Shown: positions 45,642 to 54,529 of the stretch, piece by piece
Layout of the letters: each line of letters begins with the position of its first letter
Numbering within the stretch: position 1 is the first letter of the stretch
Origin: Lindgomyces ingoldianus
Lineage: Eukaryota; Ascomycota; Dothideomycetes; Pleosporales; Lindgomycetaceae
Assembly: GCF_010093535.1 (NCBI RefSeq)
Contig: NW_022985164.1
Coordinates: forward strand, 2,154,378 to 2,218,377
Direction: 5' to 3'
DNA: 64,000 bases
Program-made: the position numbers and the translations under genes
Notes under the pieces: model-generated
What the model was told of the DNA's origin: nothing
The model's input: only the letters and a program-made list of their open reading frames with translations
Databases searched by the model: none

Positions 45642-46049
45642 GTGAAATACTCACTGAGTTCCTTATTGAACGTTGTTCATCATCCTGCAGGCCTCCCAGT
45701 CTGTCACTATGCCCGAATCCTGACGCAGTCTCACAGCAAGTGCCCTTTCGCGGCCATTCTAGTCGGGCCTGATAATGAGCATGCTGAACCTTTACTCGTC
45801 CGTCTTGCTGAAACCCACTTCACCCCGGAGTATCTCTGGACATGCACTTTTTACTCGATGTGGAAGCCATGTGCAATGTGCGCTGCAACATGTTACTGGG
45901 GGAACATAGGGGACGTGGTGTACGCCTCGGGTGAAACAAAGTTACTTGAATCGATAGGCAAAAGAAACAAGGAGAATACGACATTGAGCCTGCCATGTAG
46001 GGACGTGTTCGTCACAGCCCAAAAGGACACGCAGGTTGTAGCCAATTGA
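45642..46049 (+). pseudogene. Nucleoside/cytidine deaminase-like gene, apparently truncated
   Basis: The frame codes FAAILVGPDNE, HAEPLLVRLAE, PEYLWTCTFYS, PCAMCAATCYWGNIG and VVYASGE, then CRDVFVTAQK, ending at 46049. These are the motifs of fungal nucleoside deaminases of the guanine/CMP-deaminase fold: HAE supplies a zinc ligand and the catalytic Glu, PCAMC the two cysteine ligands. Relative to the family, about 15 residues between GPDN and HAE are missing, the usual Glu before PCAMC is Lys, and no ATG precedes the N-terminal part in frame. The start given is the first residue of the open frame and is arbitrary. It is probably a decaying copy; an expressed variant with a shortened loop cannot be excluded. 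Confidence 0.6.
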
Positions 46050-46129
46050 AGGGTGGGAAGTACAGATTGCAGAGCAGAGTGGCAAATATTGGAAACTGAT
46101 ACGAGAAACGGTGTCTGCATGAAGAGCTG

Positions 46130-47038
46130 TCATGGTTTGTAGCCCTTCATAATCCTCTCCACCATCTGAATCCCCATTCGCTCGTCTGCGTCGGGCAGTT
46201 TCTGGCTCGCTTTCTTTTCGTGATCTTGTCTCTCTTGAATCATACCTGATCCCTTCATGATCTTCTCCATCAATTGTATGCCTTTGAGCTCTTGCAATGG
46301 TGGCAGCGTCTCCAGCATGTCCCGCTTCAGCTTCTCCCACAGAATCCCGCAATCTGGCTTCGCGCGGCATTTGCTTTCGATAACTTCGTCTGGTGTAATG
46401 ATGAGGTCGCATGGAGTATCCCATTCCTTGAGCTGGAACTTGGCTGTCGTCGGACCCGTTTCGACGATTTGGCATCCATGCACTACAACTGCTACTGGTG
46501 TGCTCGGTTCCACCATCTTTCTGTCTACAAACATGCCCCACTGGAGGTCAAACCAGCCATGACCTTTGCCAAACCTCATGCCATCTAGGGTTACTGCTGC
46601 TGCACCCGTGACGCAGAGATCAAGGTGAATGTCCGCTTCCTGGATTTGCGACCACGTAACATGCTGGCCAATGCCTGGCCTCTCCATACCGTCGAGTAGG
46701 CTTGCTATCTCGAGCTGAGCTTCGCCGATTCTTCGCGGGTCTAGGAGCACAAAGCCTCTGCGGAGCCCGTACGTTGATACTAGAACCATCTTTCCATCGC
46801 GAAGGGCGCGGAACCGGAGCTCTTCGAGACAATTGTCGGGCTCAACGAAGAGCGTCGACGCATATTGATAACAGGGGAGTTCGACAAGACGATCAATGGC
46901 AGATGACGAGCCGCGAAAATCGGGAATGAAGGATGCAATGTCATAGTTCCAGCGCGAGTCGGGGAGAGCATACTGGAGGAGGTTTGACCACACCCGGTGG
47001 CGGAGGACGTACTTTGAGTCAGGGGGTTGCGAGGCCAT
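46130..47038 (-). CDS. 5-formyltetrahydrofolate cyclo-ligase-like protein
   Basis: One exon, 302 residues. The N-terminal 200 residues follow the 5-FTHF cyclo-ligase (methenyl-THF synthetase) fold: VLRHRVWSNL at the start, LFVEPDN near 65, KMVLVSTYGLRRGFVLL near 83, then GAAAVTLDGMRFGKGHGWFD, which corresponds to the phosphate-binding GKGxGYYD region with Trp-Phe for Tyr-Tyr. The classical enzyme uses ATP to turn 5-formyl-THF into methenyl-THF. Fungal proteins of this subfamily are larger and their reaction is less certain. The C-terminal extension repeats one helix: GIQLMEKIMKG and, 40 residues later, GIQMVERIMKG. Its end lies 80 bases from the convergent deaminase fragment. Confidence 0.82.
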   Translation of the reverse strand: MASQPPDSKYVLRHRVWSNLLQYALPDSRWNYDIASFIPDFRGSSSAIDRLVELPCYQYASTLFVEPDNCLEELRFRALRDGKMVLVSTYGLRRGFVLLDPRRIGEAQLEIASLLDGMERPGIGQHVTWSQIQEADIHLDLCVTGAAAVTLDGMRFGKGHGWFDLQWGMFVDRKMVEPSTPVAVVVHGCQIVETGPTTAKFQLKEWDTPCDLIITPDEVIESKCRAKPDCGILWEKLKRDMLETLPPLQELKGIQLMEKIMKGSGMIQERQDHEKKASQKLPDADERMGIQMVERIMKGYKP

Positions 47039-47560
47039 TTTGAGAGCTCAAGGTCGTTGAGACTCCCGAGCTGGGCCGGGAAACAGGAACGCGAGAGCGA
47101 TGCATGGTGGGCTGCACGGAATAGTATGAGAGCTCGACGGTGTGGGGGTTCTAAGCGTGGTGCGGGATTATGTAATCTGCGATGTCGTCTCGCAGCCTTG
47201 CGGGCCATCTATGTATAATTTGAGTCTATATATAATTTGAAGAAGTCTATCTCCCTAACTACCTTCTTATACCTACTGATATAAGGTTTGTTAGATCTGA
47301 AAACCCCGCTAGTATATCCTCCTACTTTTTACAGCAATTTCGGCCTGTAGCCGTTCTTATCACCGTCCAAAGTTGACACTTTTTGTCCGTGCCGCTGCCT
47401 TATACCTAGTGTGCATTTTACCTATGCGGCACCTTCAGAGTAACCTTATTCCGCTAATGTCTGCTGTTATTTCTACCCCATTTCCTCTTTTTCTTCGTCT
47501 TCTCTTTTTCTTTCCCTATACTCTCTCTCCAACTAATCTACCTTTTCCTCGCTGGCCAAC

Positions 47561-47654
47561 CAATTCAATTCTCTGAGAACACCTGCAGCATTCCACCTTA
47601 CAGGGGGTGTACAGTAGCCAGAGCGGGTTGGCCCCCCTCCCTGCTGTTGGCGGC
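47561..47654 (+). repeat. Dispersed GAGCGG repeat, copy 2
   Basis: Blocks caaccaattcaattctctga, gccagagcgggttggccccc and ctccctgctgttggcgg occur in the same order as at 40784-40856. It is the most GC-rich, perhaps least decayed, copy. Confidence 0.65.
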
Positions 47655-47840
47655 ATAATATCGCCACCGCAGACCCGTTTCCACAGACGGATCACAGCTA
47701 GGGGATAACTTTACACCTTTATGCTGCTGACAGTGTTCTACACTGGCATAACGCAACTCACAACATCACTCTCAATGACGAAGAGATTGAAGCACCATCT
47801 CTTAATAAGAACACATGAGGGCCGCATTTCCTCAAAAAGG

Positions 47841-47884
47841 ATAGAGCAAGAGCGGGCCAGCCCCCCTCACCGTTAGTGTCGCCC
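47841..47884 (+). repeat. Dispersed GAGCGG repeat, copy 3
   Basis: agagcaagagcgggccagcc followed by cccctcaccgttagtgtcgc. It shares the core with copies 1 and 2 and is closest to the minus-strand copy at 26286-26331. Confidence 0.6.
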
Positions 47885-47980
47885 CTTGGCCGAATCCCGT
47901 GTGCGACTACATGACTAATCGGGAGGATTGAGTGGTATCAGCTGAATGTAACAAGTCGTCCGCCAGCTGTAAAGCATATG

Positions 47981-48068
47981 TACTATTCTGTACGTAAATT
48001 AACTATTGGTTGATTATTCGCACCTTTTTGGTTGAATTAGCGGAGTGGTACAGAGCTCCATCCTTGCA
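47981..48068 (+). repeat. Direct repeat unit A, AT-drifted
   Basis: About 87 bases that match the interrupted unit at 48322-48593. Of ten transitions between the two, nine put T or A in this copy. It contains one GTTGA, the target later duplicated in the other copy. Confidence 0.8.
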
Positions 48069-48321
48069 CGAGTCCCCAAACTCACCAAAGTTGGAAAATT
48101 TTTGCACCCTGATATCTCAACAACAGCATAATAATAAATTCTAAAATTTGATAACTAACCTCCTATGCTTCCTATAAGAATCTAGTTCACCTTTAAAAGC
48201 TTTTTGTTCACCAAATCTTAAGAAATAGCAGTTTAGGTAAGTTTAGAGGCTAGAAACTTAATTTCTTAATAACAGCCAGTGTAAGGCCGCTAGTCTAGTC
48301 CTTACGCGCGACAGGTATATA

Positions 48322-48593
48322 TACTATTCCGTACGCAGATCAACTGTTGGTTGATGTGGAGGATAAAATAGCTTGGCTGTTCAGAAGATCGGATAAAGTG
48401 ACTCTGCTATCTAACAGAGTTGAAGGCTCTCCTTATATACACCGAGCTTCGGAACATACTATCTCCAGATCCCGAGCCGCGTGCCAGGCTCCGAGCCCTA
48501 GCCAAGGCTCTTAGTATACGCGACAGTTGATTATTCGCACCGTTTTTGGCTGTATTGGCGCAGTGGTGCAGAGCTCCGTCCTTACAGCCAGGT
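48322..48593 (+). repeat. Direct repeat unit B, split by a solo LTR
   Basis: 48322-48354 and 48531-48593 together align with unit A at 47981-48068 once the LTR and one GTTGA copy are removed. This copy keeps more C and G than unit A. Confidence 0.8.
48355..48525. mobile_element. Solo LTR, 171 bases, with 5-base target duplication
   Basis: The element begins TGTGGAGG and ends CGCGACA, the TG...CA ends of LTR retrotransposons. It is flanked by GTTGA at 48350-48354 and 48526-48530. Unit A shows the empty site with a single GTTGA, so this is a genuine insertion. A TATA-like cttatataca lies inside at about 48432-48441, as in an LTR promoter. No internal retrotransposon genes are present, so recombination between two LTRs probably removed them. 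The strand of the element is not determined. Confidence 0.88.
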
Positions 48594-48944
48594 CTATTAC
48601 TATAGAACCTTGAACAGGAATCTTAAAATAGGTATTTAAGACTAGGGATAGATTTTTACACTTTATGATTAAGGTGTTATTAAGATATTAAAGTACAATT
48701 TCCCCCATTTTTTGTTGGTTTTGGGACTGACTGGTAAACTATGTTACATGTAAGCGCCAAGCGTACTGGCACGCCACAGCCAAGCTTCGCAGCCAGTCTA
48801 TCTCAGCCTCGTGATATTTTTTCTGCCTGGTCAAGCTGACGATGGACCAGATGCTTCTGCGCTGCGGGCTTAGGGGCTTGCCTGATAATCTCCTGGGAAG
48901 TCTGCATTTCGATACACGTCCATTACCCCCAAAGTGTCGAGACG

Positions 48945-51900
48945 ATGGCCGAAGCTCTAGCGGTGGTCGGCATAATCGCTAACATAATTCAACTGGTCGA
49001 CTTCGGCACCCGGGTTCTAGATCGGCTTAACCAATATCAATCTACGGTCGTGGAGATCCCGGAAGCATTCCGTCACATCAAATCTGAGTTGCCCGTAGTA
49101 CTAGATGCCCTCCGTCAAACAAAGGCCGCGATTGATGCCGGATTGTTGCAAGATGAGAGCAAAAGGGCGCTTCTTCCAGCAGTAGAAGGGTGTAGCGAGC
49201 AGATAAAAGCGCTAGACGAAGTAATTAAGAAAACGTTGCCTGGATCAAGTGATTCGTGGGCTAGAAGAGGCAGGAAGGCCTTGTGGAGCCTTCGGTATGA
49301 CGCCAAGATGGAGAAAATAACAGCAGTAATTCGAGGCTATGTCCAAACGCTGACATACCATGCGGCCACTTCATCGAAACCTTCAACAGGTAATTGCCCT
49401 TTTACGTCCTAAGGTAGCTTCGATCCACCCTAACCATCCATCACTAGGCTACACCCTACCGCCTCCCACCCCTTCCTCAACAGTCCCCTTCCGGCGCGAC
49501 GACGACTTCGTTAGTCGCGACAGCCTCACCAAGATACGCCAGATCTCTGCGAGGCCTGCAGCGCGGGCGGCGCTGGTTGGTCTTGGCGGCGTTGGGTGAG
49601 CGCTGCAGCTTGCAACTGGAGAATCAATACTAACTGCCTGCACAGAAAATCTCAGATTGCCATTGAATATGCCTACCAAGTGCGGGACGAATCGCCAGAT
49701 ACGTGGGTATTTTGGGTGCATGCGGGCACTCAGGCGAGATTTGAGGAGGGATACCGCAGAATCGCCGAGGTGACGAGGATGGAGGGCTGGGACAATCCGA
49801 AGGCGGACGTTCTGCGGCTCGTCCGCAGCTGGCTGTGCAACGAGTCGAACGGACGTTGGGTGATGATCATTGACAATGCTGATGACTCAGATGTCTTCTT
49901 CCCGCCGCTCTCTAGACAACGAGCTGTCGCAGTGGGCAACCTGGGTCAAGCAGCGGAACCACTCTCAGACTTTCTGCCGCAATCGCTAAACGGGTCAATT
50001 CTTGTGACGTCTCGAAACCAAGACGTAGCATCCAGGTTGACGGACAGCTACGCTAGCGTTATTGAGGTCAAACTGATGGACGATGAGGATGCACTAGCTC
50101 TTCTTGAGAGGAAGCTTGGGGCTAGTGCAGACAAGAAGGATGCTGTCGAACTAGTCCACTTGCTCGACTGCATGCCCCTCGCTATCACGCAGGCGGCGGC
50201 TTTCGTTAAGCAGAGAGCGCCACGCATGACGATCTCACGATATGTAGAGGAAGTGTGCAGAAGCGACCACGACCGGACTCGCTTGCTGAAAAATGACATG
50301 GGAGACAGCCGCAGAGACGGCAGGGCGTCTAACTCCATCATCGCGACCTGGCAGATCTCATTCGAGCATATCCGGACTAATATGCCGACGGCTGCTCGAC
50401 TGCTGTCGCTGATGAGTCTCTTCGACCACCAGGGGATTCTGGAGTCGCTTCTTCACGACCGGTACCAGTTGGATGAGGATGAGGATGTCGATTTTGAAAA
50501 TGACATCCATACGCTAATTAGCTATTCCCTAGTTAAGATGAGCACGGACGGAAGCGAGTTTGAGATGCACCGGCTGGTGCAGTTCTCGACTAAGATGTGG
50601 CTGGCGCTGAACAACGAGCTGGAGCTGTGGAAGGCGACGTATTCAGCGCTCATGGACGAAAGCTACCCGGTGGGGCGACCTGAAAACTGGCCAGTGTGCC
50701 AGGCGCTGTTTCCGCACGTTCAAGCGGTGGTGAACAGCCAGCCGAAGGACGCAAAAGCGCTAGAGGCCTGGGCGTCAGTGCTCTTTAAAGCGGCATGGTA
50801 TGCAACCGAGATGGGACAGTATAACAAGGCGTACGAGATGGGTTCTGCCGCTTTCCAAGTTAGGGAGACTATTTTAGGAGCAGAACACCCAGATACGCTC
50901 AACAGCCTCAACAGCCTTGGAGTAGTCGTGGAACGCCAAGGCCGGTATAGTGCAGCAGAGGCGATGCATCAAAGAGGACTGGAAGCGAAAGAGCGGGTAC
51001 TTGGGGCGGACCATCCCTCCATGCTTACTAGCATGGCCAACCTGGCGTCGACGTACAGGAACCAAGGGCGGTGGAAGGATGCTGAAGAGCTGGAGGTGCA
51101 AGTAATGGAGACTCGCAAGACGAAGCTTGGGGGGGACCATCCCGACACGCTGACCAGCATGGCCAACCTGGCGTCGACGTACTGGAAACAAGGGCGGTGG
51201 AAGGATGCCGAAGAGCTGGACGNNNNNNNNNNNNNNNNNNNNNNNNNNNNNNNNNNNNNNNNNNNNNNNNNNNNNNNNNNNNNNNNNNNNNNNNNNNNNN
51301 NNNNNNNNNNNNNNNNNNNNNNNNNNNNNNNNNNNNNNNNNNNNNNNNNNNNNNNNNNNNNNNNNNNNNNNNNNNNNNNNNNNNNNNNNNNNNNNNNNNN
51401 NNNNNNNNNNNNNNNNNNNNNNNNNNNNNNNNNNNNNNNNNNNNNNNNNNNNNNNNNNNNNNNNNNNNNNNNNNNNNNNNNNNNNNNNNNNNNNNNNNNN
51501 NNNNNNNNNNNNNNNNNNNNNNNNNNNNNNNNNNNNNNNNNNNNNNNNNNNNNNNNNNNNNNNNNNNNNNNNNNNNNNNNNNNNNNNNNNNNNNNNNNNN
51601 NNNNNNNNNNNNNNNNNNNNNNNNNNNNNNNNNNNNNNNNNNNNNNNNNNNNNNNNNNNNNNNNNNNNNNNNNNNNNNNNNNNNNNNNNNNNNNNNNNNN
51701 NNNNNNNNNNNNNNNNNNNNNNNNNNNNNNNNNNNNNNNNNNNNNNNNNNNNNNNNNNNNNNNNNNNNNNNNNNNNNNNNNNNNNNNNNNNNNNNNNNNN
51801 NNNNNNNNNNNNNNNNNNNNNNNNNNNNNNNNNNNNNNNNNNNNNNNNNNNNNNNNNNNNNNNNNNNNNNNNNNNNNNNNNNNNNNNNNNNNNNNNNNNN

Positions 51901-52640
51901 NNNNNNNNNNNNNNNNNNNNNNNNNNNNNNNNNNNNNNNNNNNNNNNNNNNNNNNNNNNNNNNNNNNNNNNNNNNNNNNNNNNNNNNNNNNNNNNNNNNN
52001 NNNNNNNNNNNNNNNNNNNNNNNNNNNNNNNNNNNNNNNNNNNNNNNNNNNNNNNNNNNNNACCAGCATGGCCAACCTGGCGTCGACGTACAGGGACCAA
52101 GGGCGGTGGAAGGATGCCGAAGAGCTGGACGTGCAAGTAGTGGAGACTTGCAAGACGAAGCTCGGAGCGGACCATCCCAACACGCTGGCCAGCATGGCCA
52201 ACCTAGCGTCGACGTACAGGAACCAAGGGCGGTGGAAGGATGCCGAAGAGCTAGAGGTGCAAGTAATAGAGACTTACAAGACGAAGCTCGGAGCGGACCA
52301 TCCGTCCACGCTGACCAGCATGGCCAATCTGGCGTCAACATACCTGAACCAAGGGCGGTGGAAGGATGCCGAAGAGCTGGAGGTGCAAGTAATGGAGACT
52401 CGTAAGACGAAGCTTGGGGCGGACCACCCCTACACGCTAGCCAGCATGGCCAACCTTGCTATCACGTGGAAAGGGCAGGGTCGTGATGCGGAAGCTAGAA
52501 AACTCATGAGCGAATGTGTGCGGTTACGCTACCATATTTTAGGTGCTAGCCATCCACATTACATGTCTGCCTTAAAGGAGCTGGCTAGGTGGGAAGCAGA
52601 GCAAGTGGATGTCGACTTCTTAATGGCTCACAATGACTAG
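48945..52640 (+). CDS. NLR/STAND receptor: SesA-like N-domain - NB-ARC - TPR (contains assembly gap)
   Basis: Exons 48945-49389, 49448-49595 and 49646-52640; about 1195 residues counting the gap. The N-terminal 140 residues (MAEALAVVGIIANIIQLVDFG onward) are the helical NACHT_N/SesA-type domain found on fungal NTPase receptors and related to cell-death effector domains. The NB-ARC follows: P-loop GLGGVGKS (193-200), split by intron 2 between Gly198 and Lys199, Walker B WVMIIDNAD, GSILVTSR and MPLAITQAA. The C-terminus is an array of 42-residue TPRs with NLASTY, GRWKDAEEL and KTKLGADHP, nearly identical to each other. N bases at 51223-52061 hide an unknown number of repeats. It probably acts in non-self recognition like its family; the trigger is unknown. 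It is a different effector class from the NLR at 21-26 kb. Confidence 0.9.
51223..52061. other. Assembly gap of 839 N
   Basis: Run of N within the TPR array of the second NLR. Identical 126-base repeats on both sides explain why assembly failed. The reading frame is kept across the gap, but the spacing does not equal a whole number of repeats, so the size is probably an estimate. Confidence 1.
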
Positions 52641-54529
52641 ATTAGTGGACCAACATGAATTTAATTGTAGAGAAAGATGCGCGTAATGTAGATATTAGAA
52701 CTATAATTTTCGACTTGTATTTTCCAGGATAGCTAGTAGTTTGGAAAATCGCTACTAGTACGACGAAGGCAGGTGAAGGGTACTTTAGGAAGTGGCATCA
52801 CAGAGTTGGCCTGTCATAGTGGCGGTGTCGACCGAGGTGGCGAATCCTATAGCTATTTTCAGAGAGTTGAGTTAGTTGACAAACAACCCCGCAAGCACTC
52901 ACTTCCAGCTTCAACCTCGCGATCACCGGCTACGCTTGTACTTGACAAGACCTGGCATGACTCAAATGCCTGTGAGAAGACAGCTCGTTGTGCTCTACGA
53001 TGAACAACCTGTGATCTGAGATGATCTATGTTCGGGAACACTATGGGGGTTTCTGCAGTCTCCTGCCGGGGAGAAATGAGATCAAATCCCTCGTTTGAAT
53101 TCTACCGGCTTCGTTGATTGGTAAGGAGATACGGCTTGTCGAGAAAGAGCTGTTGGTTTGAGCTAAGTACTCATTATCCATAGGTTGACCTACCCTAGCC
53201 ATGATGACCCTTCCCAGGTGCCGAGCCCATAAACATCATACCTCAAAGCCAAATGCTGACGTTTTTCACCCTTGACTTAGTGTGTCGCCCCCCCCTTGAG
53301 GTGGATTGCTCTGATGACTATAGGGCGCCATAAATGAACCATTCCACACTGTACAAAACGATTCCTACGAGTGTCTGTGTCACAACTCTTACTCATCTGA
53401 CACCCAAGATTCCATCACGACACGCGGCCAAGAAATCCCCTTCTCTAGTGAATGTGGATTCAGAGTAGAAATAACCTCTCTGGTAATCAGCAAATTCTCA
53501 ACAATTACACCTACGCCAATTACCTGGATGGTGATGACGTACCGATTCGTGTCCTAGCAGTCACTGACGGAAGGGAAACGTCGATGCCAATATTTACACA
53601 ATCCTAGACCATGTGATCTCAATTGCCCTCATTATCAAGAAGTCTGAGAAATCATGGTCGTTACTTAACAATTACGACGCAGAGCAAAGTAAACCTGGTT
53701 GCAACGGTATCTGACTATGGGATCCTCATGGTGGGCACTAATTACTTGAGGATTCACTGCGACAATGGAGTCTATTAGTCGCATTTTCGACCACGATGTT
53801 ATTGGAACAGAGATCCAGAAGGAGGTGACGAGCAAATGTATGAAGTTGGTGACAACACCTAAGGACACAAAATGCCTAGGGTCAAAAATATTCATTACCA
53901 GCCACGTGAAGTTCGAAACACCGAAGTGAGTTCCTTCACATCCTACAATATCCATCTATTGACAAAGCTGTAGGTCTGACCAAATAACTGCTCTTCATGT
54001 AGCATTGAAGGACACACAGATTGCTTCAATAACCAAGACAGGTCACTGCCCTCAATTGAAATGGCAATAACCACCACTGCCTTTTTTTCGTACAGAATTT
54101 GACTAGAGCGGAGCTTGTCTGTTAATCCTCTTGCTAAAATTAGGAAGACTGTTAATAGGATGGAAGTTTCTTCTCTAATGTATTCCTGTTATAATCTATA
54201 TTAAGGAATATGATGCAGTAGAAGTTTAGGAAGTTCATTAATAGGAAAATGTTCCCCTTTCATCTTTGTTTCTGTTTGTATCTTTGAGTATTCACAAATA
54301 GTAGTCTAGCTGGCGTGTCACAGAAAGAAGCATCGCCATAACCTAGCGCACTTCACCATCACATCCAACTACTCTCTGTTCACGGATCTGGGGAGGTAGT
54401 TTTGGACCAAGAAATCCCCTGCGCTGTTGCCATTCCTCAACCTATAAACTATATTTCTCTCATTTCCTACCCCCTCATAATTGTAAGACCAGGCCCATTT
54501 GACCTCGCAAATATCGCCATTCTCAAACC
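52641..54529. other. 1.9 kb intergenic region; one dispersed repeat copy, no gene recognised
   Basis: A minus-strand frame of 96 codons at 53665-53955 has a hydrophobic stretch but no other support. A pyrimidine-rich region before 54.5 kb probably belongs to the next gene's promoter. Confidence 0.4.
54100..54158 (+). repeat. Dispersed repeat R2, copy 2
   Basis: tgactagagcggagcttgtc then ttaatcctcttgctaaaatt. The copy at 58373-58431 has ttaaccctctcgctagaatt; the changes are C to T or G to A in this copy. Confidence 0.55.

Larger units (their letters stand above)
47039..48944. other. 1.9 kb repeat-rich region upstream of the second NLR
   Basis: No gene seen. It holds two copies of the GAGCGG repeat, a direct repeat pair (47981-48068 and 48322-48593) and a solo LTR inserted in the second of these. 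The NLR promoter should lie near the right end. Confidence 0.7.

Noticed and set aside
50874..52341. Long open frames on both strands through the N gap
   Set aside because: Unknown bases contain no stops, so length is artificial. Only the plus-strand TPR frame continues with family sequence on both sides.
53665..53955. 96-codon minus-strand frame with a hydrophobic segment, weakly like the GIWAP helix
   Set aside because: Only a VPIT-like match; no SND, coiled coil or WEFC follows, so membership in the family is unsupported.
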